A stretch of DNA of 17,549 nucleotides, taken from Planctomycetota bacterium. GTDB taxonomy: Bacteria > Planctomycetota > PUPC01 > DSUN01. The position numbers and the translations under genes were made by a program. The notes under the pieces are model-generated. The model made no database searches, was not told the DNA's origin, and worked only from the letters and a program-made list of their open reading frames with translations. Of this stretch, positions 1-7,196 are shown piece by piece. The DNA lies in contig VGYW01000157.1 in NCBI GenBank assembly GCA_016872875.1, positions 1-17,549 on the forward strand, given 5' to 3'. Position 1 is the first letter of the stretch. The number at the start of each line of letters is the position of its first letter.

Positions 1-279
1 GCCCACGAGCCAGCCGTTGTAGAGGATGCTGTAGCCCGTGGCCTGCATGAAGCGCAGGAACTGCCCGCGCGTGACGGGGTGCCTGTCCATCCAGAAGGCG
101 GGCACTTCCAGCTCGCGACGGTTCGAATGGAAGTGCAGCATGTCGGGGTGCACTCCCGCCGCCTGTGCCTGAGCCGCCTTCTCCTCGGGCCTGAGGCCGA
201 AGAGCACCTTGCCGGCGGGGATGGGCGCCATCGCCCGGTCGAGCTCCTTTGGGTCGTAGTTCGCAACTTCGTGGGCCAT
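1..279 (-). CDS. FGE-sulfatase (SUMF1-like) domain protein, 5' part only
   Basis: The gene starts at an ATG at 279 and runs off the left edge, so only the first 93 residues are visible. They include IPAGKVLFG and then EVPAFWMDRHPVTRGQFLRF followed by MQATGY. This is the usual opening of formylglycine-generating-enzyme/sulfatase-modifying-factor domains: a beta strand, then a 'Met/Phe-D-x-x-P-V-T-x-x-Q-F' helix. Family members either oxidise the active-site Cys of sulfatases or serve as a C-type-lectin-like fold with other roles. The catalytic cysteines lie further C-terminal and outside the window, so true FGE activity cannot be judged. No signal peptide is seen. An AGGAG lies about 9 bases before the ATG. 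Upstream is a 9-bp tandem repeat and the pseudouridine synthase gene on the same strand. Confidence 0.82.
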   Translation of the reverse strand, partial: MAHEVANYDPKELDRAMAPIPAGKVLFGLRPEEKAAQAQAAGVHPDMLHFHSNRRELEVPAFWMDRHPVTRGQFLRFMQATGYSILYNGWLVG

Positions 280-316
280 CAGGTGGCTCCTGAAGCCGGG
301 GTGGGGAGGAAGAGCC

Positions 317-367
317 GATCGGTCGGATCAGTCGGATCAGTCGGATCAGTCGGATCCGTCCGATCAA
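317..367. repeat. 9-bp tandem repeat with six GATC sites at exact 9-bp spacing
   Basis: Units of TCGGATCAG begin at 323, 332 and 341, followed by the variants TCGGATCCG (350) and TCCGATCAA (359). A further GATC lies just before the array. GATC tetramers start at 317, 326, 335, 344, 353 and 362, so they are phased at 9 bp throughout, even where the rest of the unit has drifted. The array lies between the pseudouridine synthase and FGE-like genes. Confidence 0.9.
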
Positions 368-390
368 TCGTGTTGGTTCGCTCGCCGGAT

Positions 391-951
391 TCACCTTCCT
401 CCGAGAAGTTCCTCCACCTCGCGCTCCTCCAGAAAGCGCCAGGTTCCCGACGGCACATCGAGGGCCAGGCGGCCGATGTGCGTGCGCCTCAATTCTACCA
501 CTTTCAGCGGCGTGCCGAACTTCGGGTCGCGGAGCGCGCCGAACAGGCGGCGGATGTGGCGGTTCTTCCCCTCGTCCAGCGTCACGCGGAGGCGCGACTT
601 CGGCCCCGCGCCGCCGAGCCTTTCGACGCTCATGGCCCTGAGCGGCCCGACGGGCGACGCGATGCCTCTGCGAATCGCCGCCAGGTGCTCCTCCGTCACC
701 CGCCCGCGCACCCACACTTCATAGGTCTTCGGGCACGCCCCTGGCTGCGTGAGGCGTTCGACCAGTTCGCCCTCCTTCACGAACAGCAGCAGGCCCGTGC
801 TCTCGCGGTCGAGGCGTCCCACCGGCACCCACCCCTCCGCCAGCGCCCAGTCGGGCAGCAGGTCGTAGACCGTCCTCCGCCCGCGCTCGTCGCGCCGCGT
901 GACCACGACGCTTTTCGGCTTATGGAGCATCAGCACCTGTGGCCGGGTCAT
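391..951 (-). CDS. 23S rRNA pseudouridine synthase, RsuA/RluB/RluE/RluF family, S4-less (RluE-like)
   Basis: This 186-residue protein isomerises a uridine in rRNA to pseudouridine. GRLDRESTGLLLF (residues 45-57) holds the catalytic aspartate D48 of the family signature GRLDxxTxGLLL. KTYEVWVRG and EGKNRHIRRLFGAL are the later conserved strands of the RsuA-type fold. It opens directly with the catalytic domain and lacks the N-terminal S4 RNA-binding domain, as in RluE-type members, which are of similar length. The ATG at 951 is the first start after an in-frame stop. Its ribosome-binding site is weak. A good promoter lies at 998-1026. It is divergent from the DUF3800 gene. The exact target uridine cannot be deduced, so no symbol is given. 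Confidence 0.9.
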   Translation of the reverse strand: MTRPQVLMLHKPKSVVVTRRDERGRRTVYDLLPDWALAEGWVPVGRLDRESTGLLLFVKEGELVERLTQPGACPKTYEVWVRGRVTEEHLAAIRRGIASPVGPLRAMSVERLGGAGPKSRLRVTLDEGKNRHIRRLFGALRDPKFGTPLKVVELRRTHIGRLALDVPSGTWRFLEEREVEELLGGR

Positions 952-997
952 CTCATTGGTCCAGGGGTGGCGTTACAGCGCACGTCGGACGGCGGTC

Positions 998-1026
998 ATG
1001 CTACCGTAGGGAGCCAAGGGGGTCAA
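998..1026 (-). promoter_or_regulatory. sigma70-type promoter for the pseudouridine synthase gene
   Basis: On the minus strand TTGACC (1026-1021) and TAGCAT (1003-998) are separated by 17 bases. They match the -35 and -10 consensus at 5/6 and 4/6 positions. The predicted transcript would start about 40 bases before the ATG at 951. Inferred from sequence only. Confidence 0.55.
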
Positions 1027-1060
1027 GGAGGGCTCAGGCTTTCCTGACCCGTTCTTCCAT

Positions 1061-1089
1061 TTGACAACAGCGCGTTGGCTTGGTATTAT
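1061..1089 (+). promoter_or_regulatory. strong sigma70-type promoter for the DUF3800 gene at 1177
   Basis: A perfect -35 box TTGACA (1061-1066) and a 5/6 -10 box TATTAT (1084-1089) are spaced 17 bases apart. The -10 sits in a short AT-rich stretch (TGGTATTATTATG) that stands out in this GC-rich DNA. The leader to the start codon is about 80 bases. It carries two hairpins: GGGCCGCG/CGCGGTCC with a TAAG loop, and TGGGG/CCCCA. Confidence 0.75.
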
Positions 1090-1176
1090 TATGATGCGGT
1101 TGAGAGGGCCGCGTAAGCGCGGTCCGCTGGGGTATCCCCACTCGGCCGCACTTTTCTTTTCAGGCGAGGGCGATCC

Positions 1177-1923
1177 TTGTACCTCCTCTACCTCGACGAC
1201 TCCGGATCGGCCGCCAACAAGAACGAGAATTACCTGGTTCTCGGCGGCGTTCTCGTGTTCGAGAGGCAGGTCCACTGGATCTCGCAAGAGTTGGACAAGC
1301 TGGCCGCTGCGATCTGGCCTGCCAGCCCCGAGTGTGTCGAATTCCACGCTTCCGACGTCTTCTCCGGAAGACAGCCCCCTTGGAACGGCATACCTGACAA
1401 GGCCAAGCGACGTCAGGCCATCCGGGACGTTCTTGCAGTGCTCGCCCGCTCCCACAAGAGCACTTGCGCTTTTGCCTGCGCCGTTCACAAGGCGTCTTTC
1501 CCCGACGCCGACCCCATGGAACTCGCCTTCGAGCAACTGTGCAGCAGGTTCGATGTACATCTCAAGCGTCTGTACCACACGGAGGGTGAGCCACACCGTG
1601 GCCTGATCATACTTGACGAGAGTTCATACGAAACGAGTCTTCAGAAGCTGGCACGGGACTTCCGTTCTCTGGGCACCCGTTGGGATGTGGTCAGGAACCT
1701 GGTCGAGGTGCCGCTCTTCGTAGACTCGCGCGCCTCGCGGCTGCTTCAATTGGCTGATCACGTTGCCTACGCCGTGTTCCGACGCTACGAGGCGGGTGAT
1801 ACTTCCTACCTTGACCCTATACTCTCAAGATTCGTTGCGGAAGAGGGCAAGCTCCACGGTCTCGTGCATCGCCAGACAGTGGACATGACCTGCATGTGCC
1901 CCGCTTGTATGGGCCGCAGATAG
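1177..1923 (+). CDS. DUF3800 family protein (predicted RNase H-like fold), copy 1
   Basis: The 248-residue protein opens with YLLYLDDSG, the DUF3800 signature strand with paired acidic residues D7/D8. Later come VEFHASDVF and, near the C-terminus, DSRASRLLQLADHVAYAVFRR, the conserved 'S-x-x-x-Q-x-A-D' helix. DUF3800 has been proposed to adopt an RNase H-like fold with clustered acidic residues. It is frequent in mobile and defence-associated loci, but its biochemistry is largely unknown. The start is TTG at 1177, preceded by GGCGAGGG; it is the only start that gives the family N-terminus. The C-terminus carries CMCPACMGRR, a possible small metal-binding or redox Cys cluster. It is one of the few plus-strand genes here. 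A second, divergent DUF3800 member lies at 9924-10718. Confidence 0.85.
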   Translation: MYLLYLDDSGSAANKNENYLVLGGVLVFERQVHWISQELDKLAAAIWPASPECVEFHASDVFSGRQPPWNGIPDKAKRRQAIRDVLAVLARSHKSTCAFACAVHKASFPDADPMELAFEQLCSRFDVHLKRLYHTEGEPHRGLIILDESSYETSLQKLARDFRSLGTRWDVVRNLVEVPLFVDSRASRLLQLADHVAYAVFRRYEAGDTSYLDPILSRFVAEEGKLHGLVHRQTVDMTCMCPACMGRR

Positions 1924-1943
1924 GGCGGTTTCCTCCCGATTCC

Positions 1944-2517
1944 TTACTTCGCTGCTTCCAGCAGACCGTCGAGCACTCGCCTCGGCACACTGACCACGGT
2001 GCCGTGGCGATGGCCGGGCGGGAAGGTCATCTGCTTCGACACGCCGGTCCAGGCCTTGAGGTCGGGCGACTTGACGGCGCCGTAGTAGTGCGGATTGGCG
2101 TAGTGATCGAAGTAGACGAACCACTCACCGACGATCTTGACGGCGGATGGGCCTTCCACCCAGTCGCCAGTGAAGGGCTCGGTCATGCCCGCCCAGGGGC
2201 CTTCGGCAGAGTCGCTTGGAGCTTGCGTGGCCGAAGCCGCGCTCCCACCAGCCCGTGGTCCAGACCATGTGGAACGTGCCGTCGGGCGCCTGGCGGAGGC
2301 AGGGGTCGCGCATCAGCTTGCCCTGGCCCACCTGCGGCTTGAGGAAGACCCGCTTCAGGTCAGTCCACTTATAGCCGTCGTCGCTCCAAGCGAGGTGAAG
2401 CCCATCCTCTCCGTTGCCGCGGAACGAGGTGAAGAGGTAGACCATCTTCTCCGCCGCTGCAAGGGTGCTGGGAGCGCAGAGGCACAGGCTCGCCGCCGCG
2501 ATGCTCTGTTTTGCCAT
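1944..2517 (-). pseudogene. GH43-like secreted glycoside hydrolase, internal deletion and frameshift
   Basis: The ATG at 2517 begins a signal peptide (MAKQSIAAASLCLCAPSTLAAA). It is followed by YLFTSFRGNGEDGLHLAWSD and LMRDPCLRQAPDGTFHMVWTT, then WWERGFGHASSK. This is the N-terminal part of a five-bladed beta-propeller glycosidase of the GH43-like type. After HASSK (near 2216) the frame is lost. The next frame reads SDSAEGPWAGMTEPF, then VEGPSAVKIVGEWFVYFD, and ends at 1944 with GHRHGTVVSVPRRVLDGLLEAAK. That is the C-terminal part of the same kind of protein. About 100 residues of middle propeller are absent, so this is an internal deletion plus frameshift, not a simple indel. A GAGGG lies before the ATG. 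The gene lies downstream of a palindrome cluster and converges on the DUF3800 gene. Confidence 0.75.
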
Positions 2518-2569
2518 AGTGTTTCCCTCTCTCTGTACAACACCCCACAGACAGGGGAACAAAACCGCA

Positions 2570-2772
2570 GTCCCGAAGGGACAGCAGTTGATAGCCGGCG
2601 GCTTCAGCCGCCGGATCGGGGCGCGCACACAGGCCAGTCCCGAAGGGACGGCAGACGCCCACGGCAGACGGCCCGGCGCACGGCGCTGCCGTCCCTTCGG
2701 GACTTCTCTACTTCTGGCGCGCGAGTCCGGCGGCTGAAGCCGCCGGCTACCCACTGTGCTCCCTTCGGGAGC
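2570..2772. repeat. composite REP-like palindrome cluster
   Basis: The roughly 300 bases between the GH43 relic and the URO-D gene hold no gene. They hold nested palindromes: GTCCCGAAGGGAC at 2570-2582 and 2637-2649, its reverse complement at 2691-2703, and a variant, GCTCCCTTCGGGAGC, at 2758-2772. CCGGCGGC(TTCA)GCCGCCGG lies at 2595-2614, with its reverse complement at 2727-2746. The arms 2636-2654 and 2686-2704 form a perfect 19-bp inverted repeat, so the whole block is roughly symmetrical. The layout resembles REP/BIME elements. No RAYT transposase gene is present in the window. Confidence 0.85.
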
Positions 2773-2823
2773 AAGAGATCGAAACAGCCGCCATCCTGTC
2801 CCCCTACTTGTAGGGCGACGCGC

Positions 2824-3855
2824 TTATGCCGTCGCGTCCGGACGCAGTTCCATGGCCACGCGGAACAGGGCCTCGGCGTTAGCATACGGGAAGCCCGGGT
2901 CAATCTCAATGTAGAGCCAGGAGCCGCCCTCCAAAGGACGGAAGATGTCCACGAGGCGGAGAACGTGTTCGCGGACCTCGGCGGGCGAGCGGCGCTGCAT
3001 GAGGTCGCCGCGGTCGGGGTGAAGCTCAAGGGCGAGGCCAAGCTCGCGGCAGCGCTTTGCAAGGTCGGGCAGGTCGAAGACCGTGAGCTGGGGCCAGAGG
3101 GCGTCCACGCCAAGCTCGGCGAAGTCCTCAAGGATGTCGCCGATCTGGCCGCAGCAGTGGAAGAAGATGCGCTTGCCGGCCTTGCGGACGGGGGCGAAGA
3201 GTGCCTCGTAGCGCGGCTTGTAGAAGCGGCGCCAGACCTTCGGCGGGAAGATGAGCGCGTTCTGCGTCCCGAAGTCGTCGCCGAAGGCGACGCCGTCAAC
3301 ATCGAGCGCGAGGGAGCGGCGGACGCCTGCGGCGGCGTGCTCGACGAGCATATCCGCCAGGCGGTTGATCTCCGGCGTGTCGCGGAGGATGTCCACCAGC
3401 GTGTCCTCGAAGCCGCGGAGCGACCAGAGCTTCTCCATCAGGCTGCCGCTGCCGCCGAGGGTGAACCAGCGGCGGGAGAGGGACGAGGGGTGAGGGACGA
3501 GGGGCGAGGGAGAAGGTAGTGGTGGCGGCACATAGGTGTTCAGCTTGGCTGTGTCGCGCAGGGGCCAGTCAATCAGGTGGCCCCAGACGCCGAAGATGCG
3601 GTACTCCCAGGTCGAGCCCCACTCGTCGGTCTTGATGGCGTGGTAGCGGCCGTCGGGGTCGAAGTCGGTCGGCGGCGGGCCGGCGGGGAGCGCCACGCCG
3701 CTCAGGTCGCCGAAATCGTGGCCGCAGGCCCGCGTGAGGTCGAGCAGCTTCTGCCCGTGCTCGTAGAGTCCGCCGACGGCCGGCAGAATCCGCAGCGGGA
3801 CCACGTCGGGCGGGCGGAAGTCAAGAGCGGCGATGACCCTTTCGCGGGGGAGCAT
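2824..3855 (-). CDS. uroporphyrinogen-decarboxylase (URO-D) family protein, corrinoid methyltransferase type
   Basis: This 343-residue protein has a URO-D fold. MLPRERVIAALDFRPPDVVPLR is the family opening. FFHCCGQIGDILEDFAELGVD (from residue 231) is the family's 'HxCG' strand; in MtaA/CmuA-like methyltransferases His and Cys in this area bind zinc. It ends with the usual Glu/Asp-rich barrel strands (LYIEIDPGFPYANAEALF). It therefore more probably belongs to the MtaA/CmuA-like or uncharacterised URO-D group than to haem biosynthesis (HemE). The ATG at 3855 directly follows the TGA of the phosphatase gene, implying translational coupling. Residues about 109-129 (PPPLPSPSPLVPHPSSLSRR) look like an insertion encoded by a 7-bp tandem repeat. 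The substrate is unknown. Confidence 0.82.
   Translation of the reverse strand: MLPRERVIAALDFRPPDVVPLRILPAVGGLYEHGQKLLDLTRACGHDFGDLSGVALPAGPPPTDFDPDGRYHAIKTDEWGSTWEYRIFGVWGHLIDWPLRDTAKLNTYVPPPLPSPSPLVPHPSSLSRRWFTLGGSGSLMEKLWSLRGFEDTLVDILRDTPEINRLADMLVEHAAAGVRRSLALDVDGVAFGDDFGTQNALIFPPKVWRRFYKPRYEALFAPVRKAGKRIFFHCCGQIGDILEDFAELGVDALWPQLTVFDLPDLAKRCRELGLALELHPDRGDLMQRRSPAEVREHVLRLVDIFRPLEGGSWLYIEIDPGFPYANAEALFRVAMELRPDATA
3479..3515. repeat. 7-bp tandem repeat inside the URO-D gene
   Basis: Heptamers of the form GGGACGA / GGGGTGA / GGGACGA / GGGGCGA / GGGAGAA run in tandem on the plus strand. On the coding strand they specify a Pro/Ser/Leu-rich stretch in the URO-D-family protein, in a place where related proteins normally go straight to the next barrel strand. 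Confidence 0.75.
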
Positions 3856-4659
3856 TCAGCGTCCCCTCACCAGGTCGCGGAGTTCCTCGTAGATGCCTGG
3901 GGCGGCGGCCAGGGTGTTCCACTCGGCCTCGGAGGTCTCGATGGCGTCGAGGATGACGCCGGCCTCGCGGAGGATGACGGCGGCGGCCGCAATGTCCCAA
4001 CTGCGGAGGCGTTGCTCGTAGAAGGCGGTGAGGCGGCCGCAGGCGACGTTGCACAGGTCGTAGGCGGCGGAGCCGAGCGCCCGCACCTTGCGGACCCGCG
4101 GGGCGAGCCGGCCGACCTGCTGGACGAAGTGCCGGACGGCCCCCGGCCTCGCCCCGAAGCCTGTGCCGACCATCGCCTCTTCGAGCTTCGCCACGCTGCT
4201 GGGTCCAATCGGCCTGCCGTTCAGCGTCGCCCCCTTGCCCGCCTCGGCGACGAAGAGCTCATCGGTCGGCGGAGCGTAGACCACGCCGACCAGCGGCTCG
4301 CCGAGCGACTCCAGCCCACGGGGAAACGCCGCGGGCCTCTGGCCGGGCCGGCGGTAGCAGGCGATTGACGTGCAGAAGTACGGGAGGCCGTAGAAGAAGT
4401 TCACCGTGCCGTCGAGGGGGTCAATAAGCCACCAGCAATCGCCCTCGCCGCCAATCGCGCCCGCCTCCTCGGTCAGGATGGCGTGGTCGGGCCAGTCGCG
4501 GCGGATGGCCTCGATGATGGCCTTCTCGCACAGGCGGTCGGCCTCGAGCTTCACGTCGTTCCGCGTCGCCTGGTCCACGGCGAGCAGCGTGCCCCACAGG
4601 CGCTTCTGAATCTCCCCCGCGGCCCGCGCCGCAGTGAGAGCGGTGTCCTTGAAGGTCAT
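3856..4659 (-). CDS. inositol monophosphatase family protein
   Basis: This 267-residue protein has all the metal-binding motifs of the IMPase/FBPase superfamily: ILTEEAG (E64, E65), IDPLDGTVNF (D80, L82 backbone, D83) and SWDIAAAAVILREAG (D222). This indicates Mg2+-dependent hydrolysis of a phosphate monoester such as inositol phosphate, a sugar phosphate or 3'-phosphoadenosine phosphate; the substrate cannot be told apart from sequence alone. Length is normal for the family. The ATG at 4659 follows AAGGA at a proper distance. The stop codon abuts the URO-D start, so the two form an operon. No signal peptide, so cytoplasmic. Confidence 0.92.
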   Translation of the reverse strand: MTFKDTALTAARAAGEIQKRLWGTLLAVDQATRNDVKLEADRLCEKAIIEAIRRDWPDHAILTEEAGAIGGEGDCWWLIDPLDGTVNFFYGLPYFCTSIACYRRPGQRPAAFPRGLESLGEPLVGVVYAPPTDELFVAEAGKGATLNGRPIGPSSVAKLEEAMVGTGFGARPGAVRHFVQQVGRLAPRVRKVRALGSAAYDLCNVACGRLTAFYEQRLRSWDIAAAAVILREAGVILDAIETSEAEWNTLAAAPGIYEELRDLVRGR

Positions 4660-4697
4660 GGGGAGTCCTTGTTCCGGTGTTTAGCCCCTGAAGGAAT

Positions 4698-4781
4698 CAC
4701 ACGGACAGGCACCGACAAACACGGACGGGCGATCATCTGGCTTGCGGGCGGCAGTCCGTGTCCGTCCGTGTGCGTCCGTGT
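4698..4781. repeat. ACACGGAC / GTCCGTGT inverted repeat cluster
   Basis: Two ACACGGAC copies (4699-4706, 4719-4726) face three GTCCGTGT copies (4754, 4764 and 4774, period 10). The intergenic stretch between the metalloprotease-like and phosphatase genes can therefore fold into alternative hairpins. It could act as a terminator for the upstream gene, but there is no clear U-tract. Confidence 0.75.
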
Positions 4782-4823
4782 CATTTTCTCACAGGCTCAT
4801 TTCGGTGTGCGAGCATGCCCGTC

Positions 4824-7145
4824 CTACCTCCTCGTGATCTGCGGGCCTTCGAGGTCGTAGACCTGTTGCTCTTTGGAGGCGTCGCCCCAGTTGCCGAAGG
4901 TGCAGGAGGTGACGAGCCAGTCGTCGTTCCAGGTGGTGCGGGCCTGGGCGGGGGCGACCTTCTTTTCCTGGGCCAGCTTGTCGAGGGCGGCGCGGAGGTC
5001 AAGGGCGACCTCGTGCCACTGGTCGTCGGCCTTGAGGCTCGCCTGGGTGAGGGCGGGGACGCCGGGGGCCGCGGCGCCGGTGAGGGGAATCTGGACCTCG
5101 CCGAGGCCGGCGACGTTGAGCCTGAAGGCCGATGCTCCTTCCGAAAGGGTCTTGGCCCGCACGCGGAAGGTTGAGCCGCGCTCGACGACGAAGCTGCTGC
5201 GCGCCTGGATCGCCCCCGTGCCGCGGCCGAGCGTGACCTTCACCGTCTGCGCGTCCTTCCGCTCGATGACGACGTTGGGCACGGGCCACGGCCCCCAGCG
5301 GGTCAGCTCCTTGTTCCGGGCGTGGGCGCTCTCGCGGCCATCGGCATCAACTGCCGTCACCGTGAAGTGCGGCTGCTCGCTCGCGCCCGCGTAGCCTGGG
5401 ATTGGCGTGATCTCAACCGAGGTCTTGTCGGCGGGAAGGGTCTCGACCTTGACGTAGGGGGTGTCGAACGTGACCGAGAGGTTGGTCGGCCCCTCCTGCT
5501 TGCCATAGGTTCGCTGGCGGCAGACGTTGTAGCCCGCTGCGCCGGGGACGGGGTCCCACTGGAGGAGCGGCTTGGCTCCGTGCTTGAGGAGCCCCCATCG
5601 GAGGCCCTTTGGGGCCTGGGGCGCGCCCTCGGGCGGCACGCCAGTCCTCAGCGACGCAAGCCAGTAGTCCTTGTAGCCCATCCAGGCGGCGAGGTTGAAG
5701 GTCGAGATGTCGAGGAAGCGGCACTCCCTGTGGCCGCGTCCCTCAATGACGAGGAATAGGACTCCGTTGATGCCGATGGGGCTGATGTTGCCGAAGGGCA
5801 CGGAGCCGAGGGGGGTGATGCCCTCGGCGCTCGTGTGGCCGCGCATAGTGGGGATGTCCGGGATGCTCTGCGGGCCGGGGTGCGGGCTCTGCTGGTAGAT
5901 GCGGACCGAGATGTCCTTGGCGGGCTTACCGGCGTTGTCGAGGATTCGGAGCGCGGAGGCCTTCGGGAGGTCGAAGAGGTAGAGGCCGAAGTGTCCGCGA
6001 CGCAGGCCGGCCATGCGATGGAGGGCCCCGGCGGTCTGAGGCGAGTAGGCCGCGAAGGTCTTGCCGAAGCCAACGTCCACGCTCCCGTCGGGCCGCGGAG
6101 TGAAGGTGAAGCACTCGACGACGTTGCCATCGTTGTCCACGAACGGCCCCGCCCCGCCCATCATGTCGGGCTGGCGGGCGTGGTAGCCGAGGAAGTAGTG
6201 GCCGCCCTCCTCGTCCCGCACGTGGTTCCAGTGGCCGGCAACGACGATGCAGTAGATGTCAATGATCCCAAGCTGGTGGGTGAGTTCGTGGAGGAGGCCG
6301 GTGTCCACCTTCGCCACGAAGTCGTCCTCGATGTGGAACTTGAACCAGGCGGGGAAGTTGTCGTCGTAGAAGTTCCAGCCGCCGTCGCAGCCGAAGGTTT
6401 GCGGTATCTTCTTCATCTCCTCCTTGGTCATCTGGACGATTTCCTGGATGCGGACCCGCTCGGCGATGCCGTCGGGCGTCAGGCCGGGATACCTGCACCC
6501 CGCGAAGACGCCGTTCATCAGCTTCACGTGCCGCTGAATCCAGTCCTCGAAGGACCGGGAGCCGAGCTTGTTGGGCTTGCCATCGAATGCCTTGTAGAGC
6601 TGCGGCGTGATCCGCATCTGGAGCGAGAGCGCATCGGTGAAGTCTTCCAGGGCGTTGTTCGCCTCGCACGGCTCCGCGATCTTGTTCTCGGGGTCCACCT
6701 GGAGCCTGACCGTGTGGCGGCGCGTGTCCCAGGCCCACGTCAGCCTCAGCTCGGTCCGCCCCCACGGTTCGAGTCGCTCGATTGCGCCCGAGCCGGCCTT
6801 CTGGCCGTCGAGACTCCAGACGTAGTCGAAGCGCCCGGAGGCCGCGTCGCTCTTGTTGGCCACGACCGCGAGGAACTCCACCTTCTCGCCGGCGTCGGGC
6901 CACTGCTTGTGCGTGGTGCGAAGCTCCTCGGCCGTGAACGGCCGCCCCGTGGCCGGGTCGCCCATGTATTGCGCCCCCGAGGCGGGGTATATCCACGGCC
7001 CCGGCGTGTAGCTCGGCAGCCGCTTGATGAACAGCACATCGAGGTCAGGCTGCTTCGCATCCTCGGCGGCAGCATTGCTGGCGCACCAGGCGGACCCGAG
7101 AAGGCATAGCATGGCCACGGAGCGATCGCACGCTCTGCGGATCAT
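4824..7145 (-). CDS. secreted multidomain protein: CARDB, metzincin-like protease site, fn3-like and jelly-roll-like regions
   Basis: The 773-residue protein has a type I signal peptide (hydrophobic AMLCLLGSAWCASNAAA, cleavage near 27). Residues about 33-172 resemble a CARDB domain, ending in EPCEANNALEDF. Residues 286-296 read HELTHQLGIID, an HExxHxxGxxD zinc site (H286, E287, H290, D296), followed by PDMMGG at 326-331, a plausible Met-turn. This is the metzincin layout with Asp as third ligand, known in snapalysin-type enzymes. Around 510-610 is a fibronectin type III-like segment (LLQWDPVPGAAGYNVCR ... HFTVTAVDADGRES). Residues 640-770 look like a beta-rich carbohydrate-binding-like domain. 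AAAGGAG precedes the ATG. It is probably exported and acts on extracellular protein or glycoprotein. Protease activity is an inference from the motif. Confidence 0.75.
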   Translation of the reverse strand: MIRRACDRSVAMLCLLGSAWCASNAAAEDAKQPDLDVLFIKRLPSYTPGPWIYPASGAQYMGDPATGRPFTAEELRTTHKQWPDAGEKVEFLAVVANKSDAASGRFDYVWSLDGQKAGSGAIERLEPWGRTELRLTWAWDTRRHTVRLQVDPENKIAEPCEANNALEDFTDALSLQMRITPQLYKAFDGKPNKLGSRSFEDWIQRHVKLMNGVFAGCRYPGLTPDGIAERVRIQEIVQMTKEEMKKIPQTFGCDGGWNFYDDNFPAWFKFHIEDDFVAKVDTGLLHELTHQLGIIDIYCIVVAGHWNHVRDEEGGHYFLGYHARQPDMMGGAGPFVDNDGNVVECFTFTPRPDGSVDVGFGKTFAAYSPQTAGALHRMAGLRRGHFGLYLFDLPKASALRILDNAGKPAKDISVRIYQQSPHPGPQSIPDIPTMRGHTSAEGITPLGSVPFGNISPIGINGVLFLVIEGRGHRECRFLDISTFNLAAWMGYKDYWLASLRTGVPPEGAPQAPKGLRWGLLKHGAKPLLQWDPVPGAAGYNVCRQRTYGKQEGPTNLSVTFDTPYVKVETLPADKTSVEITPIPGYAGASEQPHFTVTAVDADGRESAHARNKELTRWGPWPVPNVVIERKDAQTVKVTLGRGTGAIQARSSFVVERGSTFRVRAKTLSEGASAFRLNVAGLGEVQIPLTGAAAPGVPALTQASLKADDQWHEVALDLRAALDKLAQEKKVAPAQARTTWNDDWLVTSCTFGNWGDASKEQQVYDLEGPQITRR

Positions 7146-7196
7146 CTCCTGCTCCTTTCGATTCGATGATCACCCCACGGCCCGTGTTCTTGCGGC

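Noticed and set aside
79..1047. Long plus-strand open frame across the first kilobase
   Set aside because: It is the opposite-strand shadow of the FGE-like and pseudouridine synthase genes and runs through the 9-bp repeat; no protein family is recognisable.
2137..3519. 460-codon plus-strand open frame over the palindrome block and URO-D gene
   Set aside because: The minus strand carries recognisable URO-D and GH43-like protein sequence. The plus frame is a GC-rich shadow.
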